Origin: a virus
DNA length: 64,000 nt
IMG/VR virus record: IMGVR_UViG_3300046501_000132
Coordinates: 106,685-170,684 of that record
Reading direction: 5' to 3' (one strand)
The translations under genes were made by a program, and so were the position numbers. Each line of letters starts with the position of its first letter. Position 1 is the stretch's first letter. The notes beneath the pieces are model-generated. The model ran no database searches and was not told the origin of the DNA. It worked only from the letters and a program-made list of their open reading frames with translations. Positions 1 to 8,020 of this stretch are shown in pieces.

Positions 1-41
1 TACTGGAAGCCCTGCGTGATATGGGAGTAGAGCCGCTGTGA
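1..41 (+). CDS. C-terminal end of an upstream gene (partial)
   Basis: The frame ending in TGA at 39-41 is open to the left edge and reads LEALRDMGVEPL. Its stop overlaps the GTG start of the next gene (GTGA), which is typical translational coupling in this genome. Nothing can be said about function. Confidence 0.55.
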   Translation, partial: LEALRDMGVEPL

Positions 42-469
42 GCAAATTTGAACATACCCGCAAGGCGTTTGAGGATCGTACATTCAACCGAAGATTCCTC
101 TGCGGCATCACGAAGGTTAGTGATAGTCAGTTCGCATTTGCAGTGAACTGCCCTCCGCAGCACGAGTTTGTGCAACGCGGTGATGATGGCGAATATCTGG
201 ATGAAACGCTCCGGATTATGTGGTGGGCCTGGAATGAGGCAATGGAAGAATCCACCAAGCTGAAACCGTTCTTCGCCAACTTCGAAGGTCGTTATCTAGG
301 CGCCACTGCGTTTGTGGTCGCTAAGAACAAAGAAGATGCGTTGTCGATTATTAATGATCATCGCGTATTGAACGGCATTTCGGATAAGACCGCCCCCTCG
401 CCTGACGAGGTTGAAGAAGTTGTCCTGACCGTCGAGGGATGTCCATATTTTGATAATGGAGATTATTGA
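38..469 (+). CDS. Hypothetical protein, 143 aa
   Basis: GTG start overlapping the previous stop as GTGA. An acidic soluble protein with no signal peptide or membrane segment. Trp-rich patch near residue 60 (IMWWAWNEAME). Family not recognised. It ends in a TGATG junction with the next gene, so both belong to one plus-strand operon that ends at the terminator near 701-732. Confidence 0.75.
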   Translation: MSKFEHTRKAFEDRTFNRRFLCGITKVSDSQFAFAVNCPPQHEFVQRGDDGEYLDETLRIMWWAWNEAMEESTKLKPFFANFEGRYLGATAFVVAKNKEDALSIINDHRVLNGISDKTAPSPDEVEEVVLTVEGCPYFDNGDY

Positions 470-696
470 TGCGGTTGAATACAACTTTTGAGGGAGAACC
501 TGAAGAACGTGGTTATCTAACCCGGAAGATCACAGTGGATCCATTCAAGGTGACTTCTGTTGAAACGAATGAATGTGGTAAGAATATCATCAGGCTGGAC
601 AATGGTGATGGATTCATTGTGAATTCCAAAGTTCCTGTGACCGAGATTCTTCAAAAGATCGAAGATGGTCGCAACGCTATCGTCCGTAGGCTGTAA
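469..696 (+). CDS. Hypothetical protein, 75 aa
   Basis: ATG at 469 overlaps the preceding TGA; an in-frame TTG three bases earlier is less likely. Small beta-rich protein with the pattern RLDNGDGFIVNSKVPVTEIL. This loosely resembles the small FlbD-like fold (ligand-like N-G-x-x-F-x-V followed by a helix), but the match is too weak to name. Followed directly by a hairpin terminator. Confidence 0.7.
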   Translation: MRLNTTFEGEPEERGYLTRKITVDPFKVTSVETNECGKNIIRLDNGDGFIVNSKVPVTEILQKIEDGRNAIVRRL

Positions 697-700
697 AGCA

Positions 701-732
701 AAAATGACCGGGAGAAATCCCGGTCATTTTGT
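701..732. terminator. Bidirectional intrinsic terminator
   Basis: Perfect stem AATGACCGGG/CCCGGTCATT with a six-base loop, flanked by A-run and T-run. It lies between converging genes and can serve both strands. Confidence 0.85.
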
Positions 733-1503
733 TTAGATCATAGCAAGAACCCTGCCTGTGACAACCAGGTTGGGTAGCGTCGTTGTTACGACTAGATTGA
801 CGTTGTTTCCGCTAATCGAAGATGAAAGGCTGTAGAGGTTGGAGACATTCCCAACTTCATTGTATACGGAAATGTATGTGTCCGATCCGATCACAGTAAC
901 AATCGCTTCCTGGATCTGACGTTGAGAGCCAACTGAGTTCGAAACCGATACCAGAACCTTCATCGTATTGTAACGATCCTTGCGGAATGAGAATAAGTTG
1001 TTTGGTCCAGCAGAGACAATCGTTGTCGGAGTCGTTCCACCAGTATTATACAACCTGATCTTCGCCCAAGATGATGTTGTCGTGTCCCAACGCGAGAATT
1101 CTGATAGTCCATCCCCAGATCCATCGTCTTGGATAAACGTTACCTCATTTCCGGTATAGCCTGTATATTCAGAAGACAACGCCGCAGTACGTTCAGCTGC
1201 GTTCGTGAACACACCTCTAAATGAAGTGGAGCGAGTTAGATAATTGATCTTGCTATACTCAGCATCGGTTAGGACGTGGGTATTTGCATTCGAAAGCAAC
1301 TGAGTCTTAATGTTGGCTGGAAGGTTATTGGCGTCAACCATTCCCTTCAGAATCTTAGCCAACTCAGCGGATGCAACCTTCTGAGTTCCGCCTGAGAAGT
1401 CGTTCACGATAAGCGAAGCACTCAACGCTCCGCGCATTTCGGCAATCGCCTGGTCAATTTCTTGTCCAGTGAATACTGAGATATACTTTTGTGGTGTAGC
1501 CAT
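733..1503 (-). CDS. Putative virion or tail-fibre-type protein, 256 aa
   Basis: Begins MATPQKYISVFTGQEIDQAI. Ser/Thr/Asn/Gly-rich and beta-rich, with a middle stretch reading TSFRGVFTNAAERTAALSSE and GNEVTFIQDDGSG that resembles repeat units of phage fibre or baseplate decoration proteins. No membrane segment. SD (AAGGACC) sits just upstream. The divergent intergenic region carries an AATATTTAG element like those before other structural genes. Structural role is inferred from composition and that late-type element; no family assigned. Confidence 0.6.
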   Translation of the reverse strand: MATPQKYISVFTGQEIDQAIAEMRGALSASLIVNDFSGGTQKVASAELAKILKGMVDANNLPANIKTQLLSNANTHVLTDAEYSKINYLTRSTSFRGVFTNAAERTAALSSEYTGYTGNEVTFIQDDGSGDGLSEFSRWDTTTSSWAKIRLYNTGGTTPTTIVSAGPNNLFSFRKDRYNTMKVLVSVSNSVGSQRQIQEAIVTVIGSDTYISVYNEVGNVSNLYSLSSSISGNNVNLVVTTTLPNLVVTGRVLAMI

Positions 1504-1581
1504 TATTGGTCCTTAAAGGTCTGACCCTTCATTTCCAGGCCATAAATTCATAGTGAGTGATATTAATATTTAGTTTTTAGC

Positions 1582-1610
1582 TTTACTATGCTATGTAAAC
1601 GTAGTAGACT
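1582..1610 (+). promoter_or_regulatory. Early-type promoter for the glycosyltransferase operon
   Basis: TTTACT at 1582, 17-bp spacer, TAGACT at 1605. Matches the promoter family seen repeatedly in this window, with a weaker -10. Confidence 0.5.
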
Positions 1611-1638
1611 AGAGTTTAAGATATGGAGAATATGTAAT

Positions 1639-2865
1639 ATGAAAATTGCGGCTATCTATTGGCCCACTTCCTCGGTTGGAGGAATTAACTCGGTGCTCGT
1701 CGCTCTCCGGAAGGAAGCAGAGGCCAACGGAGACACTTTTGATGTGATCCGTTGTGGGAATCTGAAGACGATCAACCCGACCAAATTCGATGAACCGCAG
1801 CTGATTCGCGGCGGCGACACGTTCATCACCGTCCATGGCGAGTGCTCTCACCACCCGGACAAAGTTCAAGGCACGGTCAAGTTCTTGGAAGAGAACTATG
1901 ACGCGCTATACTTCGCATACATCTGTCCTCATGCCAATAAGGCTTATGGGGATGATCCGGTATTCTTGCCGATCTATACTGACACCAAACTCCCGAAGGT
2001 CGCATTCATCACGGATGCTTACTGGGACACATACAAAGACTGGGGCCTGATGTGCCTCCCTCACGTCAAGAAGACGTTGGTGACTCAACCCGCCTACGCG
2101 GAGCCGCTTCTGAAGTATGGACTGCCGGTTCAAGCAATTGATGCGCCGATCTTTCCTCAAGACGTAAGTCACATCAAGCGTTCGGAAGAACCGCTGGTGG
2201 TCTGGACTTCCCAATGGAAGAACATCAAGGGAATTACCAAGCTGATGCCGGTAATTCCCGAGATCACCAAGGTCGCCAAGATGGATATGTTCTCCAATGG
2301 TATCCTGTATTACCAGATGCGAGAAACCGATGAGTGGAAGGCGGCAATCGGTCGAGATCACTTCAAGGGATTCGATGGTCAAGGTGAAGCAGATTTCTTT
2401 GGCTATGTTCCCCTGGAGCAAATTCCTGAGATTCTGAAGCACTCGTGGTTCATGATTGACCTTCAGGGAATCGGCAATCCGAAATTCAAGGCATATACGC
2501 AAGGTGCGTATAATATCACGACAATCGAAGCGCTGTTGTATGGCTCGTGCCCGATCCTAGCCGATCAAGCCAAGCGTTCGATCATCCCTAATGAATTCTT
2601 CCTGACCGTTGAAGACGCGCGTCAGATTCCGGACCTGATCAAGAATAATCTGAAGTTCGCTCGCGATCAAGATCGTATCGCCGCTGCGCGGGAATGGGTT
2701 CTGGAACGCCATTCGTCCAGCAATATGTATAAGCAAGTGATCGATGCTCTGAACGGGCCGGACCCAGAACCGTTCGATCCAAGCAAGATCGTAGAAGCCG
2801 CGCCTGAACCGGAAAAGAAGCCGGAACCTGCCGCTGCTATGGATATGTTCAATATGTTTGTGTGA
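1639..2865 (+). CDS. GT-B glycosyltransferase (GT4-like), 408 aa
   Basis: Start taken at ATG 1639 (MKIAAIYWPTSSVGG), with GGAGAA upstream; the longer open frame from 1588 crosses the promoter. The N-terminal Rossmann-like half has the nucleotide-sugar glycosyltransferase pattern. The C-terminal half (about 200-350) contains WTSQWKNIKGI, like the start of the donor domain, and ITTIEALLYGSCPIL, the Glu-containing donor-binding motif. The last 40 residues are Pro/Glu-rich and probably disordered. First gene of an operon with a PIG-L deacetylase and a second glycosyltransferase. Acceptor unknown: modified DNA base, virion protein or host glycan are all possible. Confidence 0.82.
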   Translation: MKIAAIYWPTSSVGGINSVLVALRKEAEANGDTFDVIRCGNLKTINPTKFDEPQLIRGGDTFITVHGECSHHPDKVQGTVKFLEENYDALYFAYICPHANKAYGDDPVFLPIYTDTKLPKVAFITDAYWDTYKDWGLMCLPHVKKTLVTQPAYAEPLLKYGLPVQAIDAPIFPQDVSHIKRSEEPLVVWTSQWKNIKGITKLMPVIPEITKVAKMDMFSNGILYYQMRETDEWKAAIGRDHFKGFDGQGEADFFGYVPLEQIPEILKHSWFMIDLQGIGNPKFKAYTQGAYNITTIEALLYGSCPILADQAKRSIIPNEFFLTVEDARQIPDLIKNNLKFARDQDRIAAAREWVLERHSSSNMYKQVIDALNGPDPEPFDPSKIVEAAPEPEKKPEPAAAMDMFNMFV

Positions 2866-2868
2866 TCT

Positions 2869-3432
2869 ATGACGACATTTTACGTGCTGGAAGCCCACAT
2901 TGACGATTCGTTCTTGTCGATGCACCGTCATATGACGGATTGGATCAAACAGGGCCATACCGTGATCATCGGTTCAGTCTACACCGGAGGTCGGAAACGC
3001 GACACGGAAATCAAGGCTTACGCTGAGCTCATAGGAGCCTCTACGCACTGCTATTTCCATGACCCTGAGCTAGACCCAGACCTGGGTGAGTTCACGCTCC
3101 CTAGCTCATTTATGCTGGGCCGTGAAGCACTCACAATCGTATGTCCTATCGCTATCCAGAACCACCAGCACGTGAAGCTGAGGGAATGGGTGGAGAAGTC
3201 GGTCAAGCCCGATCTGTATTACTTGGACATTCCGTACTACACCAAGGCCAAGAACGAAGACGAGGTCAACGAGAAGCTGAAAGGCTTCAAGATTGTGAGT
3301 GTGAAGAAGCCAACTCACATGAAGGGCAAGGACAAGTACTGGAAGTGCTTCAAAGGACAATCCAAGTATTTCTTCTATAACCCGCCTGAGAGTTGGGTTC
3401 AGATTCCGGAAATCCTATTGGAGAAAGAATGA
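2869..3432 (+). CDS. PIG-L/LmbE family sugar N-deacetylase-like protein, 187 aa
   Basis: The N terminus reads FYVLEAHIDDSFLSMHRHM, matching the metal-binding AHPDDE-type motif of PIG-L/LmbE zinc deacetylases (here HIDD), followed by a V-x-x-Y/F-T-G strand. A second histidine-containing stretch (IAIQNHQHVKLREW, about 105-118) fits the other metal ligands. Family members remove the N-acetyl group from GlcNAc-type sugars. The gene lies 3 bp after one glycosyltransferase and overlaps the next by 4 bp, so its substrate is probably the sugar those enzymes handle. The canonical Glu of the motif is replaced by Ser, so activity should be tested. Confidence 0.75.
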   Translation: MTTFYVLEAHIDDSFLSMHRHMTDWIKQGHTVIIGSVYTGGRKRDTEIKAYAELIGASTHCYFHDPELDPDLGEFTLPSSFMLGREALTIVCPIAIQNHQHVKLREWVEKSVKPDLYYLDIPYYTKAKNEDEVNEKLKGFKIVSVKKPTHMKGKDKYWKCFKGQSKYFFYNPPESWVQIPEILLEKE

Positions 3433-4664
3433 AGATCATTATCTATGATAACTTCGTTTGCTCTCCGATGGAAGGTCGTGGTGCGGCGGGTGGTCTGGAG
3501 AAGGTGGCGAAGGATGATGCTTTCAATCTGACTCGCGCTGGTCATGATGTGATCTTCTTGTATGCGGGACATCAATGCAAGTATGACTTCCCGTTCCGGA
3601 CGATGCAAGTTCACGAGAAGTCGAAAGAAGACGTCATCGAGCAAGACGGTAGCATCGTCGCTTGGCAGAATCGGGTCGTGGCGAATGTGATCAACATTAT
3701 CAAGCGTGAAGAGCCTGATATCATGTTGTATCATAGTCATACGACTTCCCCGGCCAAGAAGATCATCAAGGAAACTGGAATCCCGACGCTGATGACGATT
3801 CACGGGTTCCTGACGGGCAATCTGTTTATCGACACCGGGCGGATCACCGCCTATCGTGAACTTTGTGAAATGGGCGCGTATCTGGTCACCAATACAGAAG
3901 CCACCGGAAAGCGCATCTTCAAGCAGGCAAAGTTGGTTCGTGATCGCTACGTCAAGAACGAGCAGGATTATTGGAACTTCGTCCGAATCATTGATGATCA
4001 GCTTCCGTTCTATCATGACTTCCACCGGACATTCATGTTCGTGGAAGAAGAATTTGAGATCAAGGAATCGAGCGGGCGGGCGATCACCGCATCCCGCGCC
4101 GATCCTCTGAAGCTGACCCACAAGTTCAAGGACATCAAGCACCCGCTGGACATCTTCTGGAAGTCGTTCCCATCGACAAGTAAGACTTATCCCAAGTGGC
4201 TTGAAACCAACCGTGGATACTTCGGGGATAATCCTGATATCAAGTTCTATTGGAATTGGAAGTATAGCGGTATCATGGATACGTTCTCTCAAGCCAAGGC
4301 GTGTCTGATTACCTGGCCGGATGAGACTTTCGGATTGACTGCATTCGAAGCCGCACAAAAGGGCGTGCCGTCGATCTGTATGCATAAGGGTGAACTCAGT
4401 TGTACGGCTGAGTTCCTGTCGCGTGTTAGCAAGCCAGTTCTCATCGACTATCGGGACAAGAACTTCGTCGATCAAGTTGTAGATGCGCTCAATAATATCG
4501 ATGATAGTCTTCATACTCGTCAGGCTTTCGCAGAGGACTTCCGTACATACTTCAGCTATACTAGCTGGGTGAATGAGAAAGAGGAATTTATGCGCAGAGC
4601 GATCAATATGATGAAAGAGGTTGGTCGGCCTGAACCGAGTTCCCTGTTTAACGATTGGAGCTGA
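3429..4664 (+). CDS. GT-B glycosyltransferase family 4, 411 aa
   Basis: ATG at 3429 overlaps the upstream stop (ATGA) and has GGAGAAAG upstream. Shows the GT4 signatures: N-terminal GGLEKVAKDDAFNLTRAGHD (the GGLE-R-V/GH-V pattern) and C-terminal PDETFGLTAFEAAQKGVPS, with the conserved E-x7-E donor motif. Soluble. The operon position with a second GT and a PIG-L deacetylase indicates a short glycan-building pathway. Confidence 0.88.
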   Translation: MKIIIYDNFVCSPMEGRGAAGGLEKVAKDDAFNLTRAGHDVIFLYAGHQCKYDFPFRTMQVHEKSKEDVIEQDGSIVAWQNRVVANVINIIKREEPDIMLYHSHTTSPAKKIIKETGIPTLMTIHGFLTGNLFIDTGRITAYRELCEMGAYLVTNTEATGKRIFKQAKLVRDRYVKNEQDYWNFVRIIDDQLPFYHDFHRTFMFVEEEFEIKESSGRAITASRADPLKLTHKFKDIKHPLDIFWKSFPSTSKTYPKWLETNRGYFGDNPDIKFYWNWKYSGIMDTFSQAKACLITWPDETFGLTAFEAAQKGVPSICMHKGELSCTAEFLSRVSKPVLIDYRDKNFVDQVVDALNNIDDSLHTRQAFAEDFRTYFSYTSWVNEKEEFMRRAINMMKEVGRPEPSSLFNDWS

Positions 4665-4665
4665 T

Positions 4666-5109
4666 GTGAGTGTTCTGAATGCAGTGAAGCGCGCCTATGG
4701 GGTCATGGAACAACGTGGGTGGGATACGGTCTATTGGGCTGTCGATCTCCACGGTGTATGTCTGGAATCCAACTACAAGCAGGGTGGTTACCAGTGGATC
4801 AACCAGACCGCGAAAGAGACGCTTCAGTTGATTTCGATGCTCCCCGAGAGCAAGATCATCCTCTGGTCGTCGGTACACGCCAATGAACAATACGATATTA
4901 TCAAGTTCTTTCGGGATGCAGATATTGCAGTTTTCGATTTCAATCAAAACCGATTCGAGAAAAGCAATCACTGTTCCAACTTCGATGAGAAGTTCTACTT
5001 CAGCGTTTTGCTGGATGATAAGGCTGGATTTGATCCGAAAACAGATTGGGCTGAGATTAACACGTATTTGACGTTGCAAGCGTATGGAAGAGGGTTGTTC
5101 AATGAATGA
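4666..5109 (+). CDS. HAD-like hydrolase, 147 aa
   Basis: GTG start at 4666, preceded by GGAGCTGAT at the end of the glycosyltransferase gene. Motif I appears as AVDLHGV (residues about 25-31), motif II as IILWSSVH and a late acidic LLDDKAGFDP motif, the HAD phosphatase layout in a short cap-less form. Motif I has DLH rather than DxD, so it may not be a classical phosphatase. Likely acts on a sugar phosphate or nucleotide, given its operon. Confidence 0.65.
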   Translation: MSVLNAVKRAYGVMEQRGWDTVYWAVDLHGVCLESNYKQGGYQWINQTAKETLQLISMLPESKIILWSSVHANEQYDIIKFFRDADIAVFDFNQNRFEKSNHCSNFDEKFYFSVLLDDKAGFDPKTDWAEINTYLTLQAYGRGLFNE

Positions 5110-5278
5110 ACATGAAGAAGAACTGAAGAAGCAACGCGAGTCGGTGGGTGAGATCATTGCCGACATCGTAGAAGGTGCGGTTGAAGTAGCAGGCGACGTG
5201 ATCGGTGGTTTCATCGAAGGCGTTGGTAATGTATGCGGCGCCATTTCTGAAGCCGCAAGTGAATGTACTTTGGACTAA
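5102..5278 (+). CDS. Small Gly/Ala/Val-rich protein, 58 aa
   Basis: ATG at 5102 overlaps the HAD gene end. Charged N terminus (NEHEEELKKQRE), then a region with regularly spaced Gly and Val/Ile (GEIIADIVEGAVEVAGDVIG) that could form an amphipathic or membrane-associated helix pair. Unknown function. Confidence 0.6.
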   Translation: MNEHEEELKKQRESVGEIIADIVEGAVEVAGDVIGGFIEGVGNVCGAISEAASECTLD

Positions 5279-5289
5279 GGAGTCAATCA

Positions 5290-5550
5290 ATGAGTATGAG
5301 TCAGTACGCGACAAAGGAAGAATACCAAGCGTCGCAAAACAATAAGCCGGTGGTGCATTTTCTCAATGAGGCCACTTTCGAAGACAACTGGATGGGAACC
5401 GGCTGTAAGGTTGCCCATTGTGTGGTGATCGATCACCCGCGTCTTGGTCAGAGTGATGTACGCACGAGTGCAGTCATCAAGATCAATGAGGATGGTTCGT
5501 TCGAAACTCGCAATAGCATCTACCAACCGATTCAACAACTGAACGGTTAA
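5290..5550 (+). CDS. Hypothetical protein, 86 aa
   Basis: Strong SD AAGGAG seven bases upstream of ATG 5290 (MSMSQYATKEEYQA). Soluble and beta-rich; the pattern GTGCKVAHCVVIDHPRLGQS is not from a family I can name. Its TAA overlaps the next ATG. Confidence 0.7.
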   Translation: MSMSQYATKEEYQASQNNKPVVHFLNEATFEDNWMGTGCKVAHCVVIDHPRLGQSDVRTSAVIKINEDGSFETRNSIYQPIQQLNG

Positions 5551-6050
5551 TGGCTGGGCGGGTAGTTAAACCGCCAGTCAGACGAGAAAACGCTTACACA
5601 GAGGTGAGCGTTTTTCTTGCTGGCAGCATCGAAATGGGCAAGGCGGTCGATTGGCAGTACGCACTAGGCGAATCTCTGACCTACTTCCACGAAGTGGGTA
5701 ATATATACAATCCAAGGCGTGACGACTGGGACTCCAGTTGGGAACAGCGCAAGGATAATCCTCAGTTCAACGAACAAGTCACTTGGGAGTTGGATCATAT
5801 TGAGGATGCAGACATCGTATTCTTCAACTTTATCCCCGATACGCAATCCCCCATCACTCTCCTAGAGCTGGGATTTGCGCTGGGTCAGATGAAGGAAGTC
5901 ATCGTTTGTTGTCCTCCAGGCTTCTGGCGTAAGGGAAATATCGACATCCTTTGTGATCGTGAGTCGGTGACAGTTTATGATGACTACACGCAGGCAATCG
6001 CTGCACTATATAAGAGGATACACGGAATCTATGAGGAAATGAAACAATGA
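5550..6050 (+). CDS. Nucleoside 2-deoxyribosyltransferase-like protein, 166 aa
   Basis: Contains the family hallmarks: VFLAGSIEMGKAVDWQ near residue 21, IYNPRRDDWDSSW near 50, and a C-terminal DADIVFFNFIPDTQSPITLLELGFALG block with the conserved acidic pocket and the E-x-G-x-A/F substrate loop. Members exchange bases on deoxynucleosides or cleave N-glycosidic bonds of dNMPs. TAATG start. Together with the deaminase-like gene downstream it suggests salvage or remodelling of deoxynucleotides. Confidence 0.78.
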   Translation: MAGRVVKPPVRRENAYTEVSVFLAGSIEMGKAVDWQYALGESLTYFHEVGNIYNPRRDDWDSSWEQRKDNPQFNEQVTWELDHIEDADIVFFNFIPDTQSPITLLELGFALGQMKEVIVCCPPGFWRKGNIDILCDRESVTVYDDYTQAIAALYKRIHGIYEEMKQ

Positions 6051-6289
6051 ATATTGAAGTGCAAATCGCATTGCTAGAAAAACGCAAGCGTGAAATCGAA
6101 CTTGATTATGAGGCTGATGATAATCGCCTCCAAGGACTTCTGGCTGAAGGTCGGAAGATTGCCAAGATTGTAGACGCCAAGAAAGAAAAAGCCCAACATC
6201 TGGAATTCGCCATCACCAATCTTCGCGCTCTGCATGACATTGAGGTTGAGGAAGCGGTCCCTGAGGAAGACCCTTGGGGTGATGATTGA
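6047..6289 (+). CDS. Small coiled-coil protein, 80 aa
   Basis: ATGA overlap with the preceding gene. Heptad-like, strongly charged helix over residues 5-60 (LLEKRKREIELDYEADD) and an acidic tail. Function unknown. Confidence 0.65.
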   Translation: MNIEVQIALLEKRKREIELDYEADDNRLQGLLAEGRKIAKIVDAKKEKAQHLEFAITNLRALHDIEVEEAVPEEDPWGDD

Positions 6290-6653
6290 CATCACCAAGT
6301 TTCATAATCGGGCCAAACTGATATTCGACCGAGAGAATCTAGGCAACTACAAGCAGCGCGTAGTTGCTTTTGTCTTAGATTCCAAAGGTCGGATACTCAC
6401 AGAAGGATGGAATTCTTATACCAAGACGCATCCAGTCCAACAACAAGCTGCCTTGGCTCATGACGAGAAGAAGTGTTTTCTCCACGCTGAGATCCACGCT
6501 CTCACTCGACTGCGGTATAAGCAGTTGTCTAAGCAAGAAACAATTGTGGTGCTTCGGATGGACGTTAGTAAACGCTTACTTCCGGGCGCGCCCTGTAGCA
6601 TTTGTCAAGATGTTATCTCTCAGTTCGGGATCACGAACATCGTGCATTCCTAA
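6282..6653 (+). CDS. Cytidine/deoxycytidylate deaminase-like protein, 123 aa
   Basis: ATG at 6282 inside the end of the previous gene, with GGGGTGATG upstream. Contains the zinc deaminase signature: CFLHAEIHAL (His and catalytic Glu) near residue 63 and PGAPCSICQD (PCxxC) near 100. Shorter than typical dCMP deaminases and without an obvious allosteric zinc site. T4-like phages use dCMP deaminase to balance pyrimidine pools. Confidence 0.75.
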   Translation: MIDITKFHNRAKLIFDRENLGNYKQRVVAFVLDSKGRILTEGWNSYTKTHPVQQQAALAHDEKKCFLHAEIHALTRLRYKQLSKQETIVVLRMDVSKRLLPGAPCSICQDVISQFGITNIVHS

Positions 6654-6677
6654 ATACAAGATATACTGGGAGAATCT

Positions 6678-6926
6678 ATGAAGACCGTCCAAGAATACCT
6701 AGAACTACTTGAAGTCAACCGGATCATTCAAGGTCTATCCAAGCGCAGTGGGAAGCCCGCCGACCATATCAATTCGATTTGGAAGGATACCGAGAAGGAA
6801 GTGCTGACTAAGCACAAATTCGGAGTTACGGATAAGTACAAAGAGATCGGTAAGCTAGTCCGTTCCAAGCTGGGCGTTGAGCCAAGCGATAAGGAAAAGG
6901 AAGACGAGGCAGATACAAAGAAGTAA
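6678..6926 (+). CDS. Hypothetical protein, 82 aa
   Basis: ATG with GGGAGAA upstream. Lys-rich helical protein with a Glu/Lys-rich tail. Last gene before a terminator. Unrecognised. Confidence 0.65.
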   Translation: MKTVQEYLELLEVNRIIQGLSKRSGKPADHINSIWKDTEKEVLTKHKFGVTDKYKEIGKLVRSKLGVEPSDKEKEDEADTKK

Positions 6927-6928
6927 TC

Positions 6929-6963
6929 ATAAAGAGTCCATATTTCTATGGACTCTTTTTCTT
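6929..6963 (+). terminator. Intrinsic terminator
   Basis: Stem AAAGAGTCCATA/TATGGACTCTTT with a four-base loop and T-run. Confidence 0.85.
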
Positions 6964-6989
6964 TACTTCTGCTATGTAAAGCGTATAAT
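6962..6989 (+). promoter_or_regulatory. Early sigma-70-type promoter
   Basis: TTTACT, 16-bp spacer, perfect TATAAT. Immediately follows the terminator and drives the 74-aa gene. Confidence 0.8.
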
Positions 6990-7041
6990 AGTCCCTATCG
7001 AAACGTTTTACATAGTACGAACTTCCTACCGGAGATATATC

Positions 7042-7266
7042 ATGAAGAACCTGCTCGCAACCCTGTGGTCGATGTTCACGCCGGAAGTCAAGACGACTCA
7101 CGTCAACAGCGTCTATGACTTGGGCTTCAAGGAAGAATCTGCCGAGTTGGCCGCCAAGCGCGCCGCTGCTCAAAAGAATCTGGAAACCTGGGGTCGGAAA
7201 CCGTTACTGAAGGGCGGTGCGTTCTCCCGTAATAATTCGGTTCTCCGCACTCAAGACCAATCGTAA
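7042..7266 (+). CDS. Small hypothetical protein, 74 aa
   Basis: ATG at 7042 with GGAGATATATC upstream, the same leader as the 37178 gene. Starts MKNLLATLWSMFTPEVK; N-terminal amphipathic helix and a helical charged middle (ESAELAAKRAAAQKN). Own promoter and terminator: a monocistronic early-type gene. Confidence 0.7.
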   Translation: MKNLLATLWSMFTPEVKTTHVNSVYDLGFKEESAELAAKRAAAQKNLETWGRKPLLKGGAFSRNNSVLRTQDQS

Positions 7267-7302
7267 GCGAATCTGTACTCACGTTAGGGTAAACCCTGAT
7301 CA

Positions 7303-7334
7303 GAAGTGACGTCATAAAATACGTCGCTTTTTTA
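7303..7334 (+). terminator. Intrinsic terminator
   Basis: Stem GTGACGT/ACGTCGC (one G-U pair) followed by seven T. Confidence 0.7.
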
Positions 7335-7355
7335 CTACGTTACGTTTAGTTACGC

Positions 7356-7384
7356 TTTTCTTTCGGAACTATAGGACGTATAAT
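7356..7384 (+). promoter_or_regulatory. Promoter with TATAAT -10
   Basis: TTTTCT at 7356, 17-bp spacer, TATAAT at 7379. It gives a long (about 150 nt) leader before the 127-aa gene. Confidence 0.6.
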
Positions 7385-7543
7385 AGACCCTGTCGAATCG
7401 AGAAAACGAGCACTTACTTAATAGCGCGGTTTTCGCGGCGACGAAGCACTAAGTTTTAATCTGTATAGCTGGGGTCAAGGGTATAAGGCAATACCGCCGG
7501 TGTACCTATCTCATCAACCTTTTCAGGTAAAGGTATTAACAAC
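7385..7543 (+). other. Long 5' leader with hairpins
   Basis: No open frame of note. Contains CGCGGTTTTCGCGG and GGTAT-N6-ATACC stems. Possibly a structured untranslated region controlling the next gene. Confidence 0.4.
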
Positions 7544-7927
7544 ATGTTCGCCGTTGAAGCCCAAGAAGTTGTGAATTCGGACGTTCAATCCCAAGCTGTA
7601 ACCGAAGTTTTTCTGTCGCACGGGTTCGGGGTATCGTTTCTGGATGACAATTCCGTTGCCCAGAACGGAGCGGTTCTTGAAGCGCTGGAGCGTATCGGCG
7701 CGGTAGAGCCGGGTGATATTGTGAAGGATAACGGCCTCACGTCCTTCACGGTCAATGCAGTTGAGCTGGCACAATTCCTCCACCTGGTGTATTGCAGCAC
7801 CCCGGAAGGAAAGAAACTGGTTGTGGAATTTGACGGACTTTTCCCGTTCCAATCCTACGATACCAGCGGCGTGTCGCGCAACTTCAATGCCCAGCTGATC
7901 ACCATCAGCGAGCAGACGGTACAATAA
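7544..7927 (+). CDS. Hypothetical protein, 127 aa
   Basis: ATG preceded by AGGTAAAGGT. Acidic soluble protein with a mixed alpha/beta pattern (VSFLDDNSVAQNGAVLEALERIG). Single-gene unit with its own promoter and two tandem terminators. No family recognised. Confidence 0.7.
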   Translation: MFAVEAQEVVNSDVQSQAVTEVFLSHGFGVSFLDDNSVAQNGAVLEALERIGAVEPGDIVKDNGLTSFTVNAVELAQFLHLVYCSTPEGKKLVVEFDGLFPFQSYDTSGVSRNFNAQLITISEQTVQ

Positions 7928-7956
7928 AGCCGTCCTCAAAAAGAGAGACAACATAC

Positions 7957-7990
7957 AAAAAGCCGCCCCTTTTGGGGCGGCTATTAAAAA
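7957..7990. terminator. Intrinsic terminator 1 of a tandem pair
   Basis: AGCCGCCCC/GGGGCGGCT stem with T- and A-runs, between converging genes. Confidence 0.85.
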
Positions 7991-8017
7991 TGCCCGGTCG
8001 GTAAAACCGGGCATTTT
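7988..8017. terminator. Intrinsic terminator 2 of a tandem pair
   Basis: TGCCCGGT/ACCGGGCA stem, T-run on the plus strand and A-run upstream; works for the minus-strand late gene too. Confidence 0.8.
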
Positions 8018-8020
8018 GTA

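Noticed and set aside
3399-4514. 371-aa minus-strand ORF over the second glycosyltransferase
   Set aside because: Shadow; the plus strand shows clear GT4 motifs and an ATGA start.
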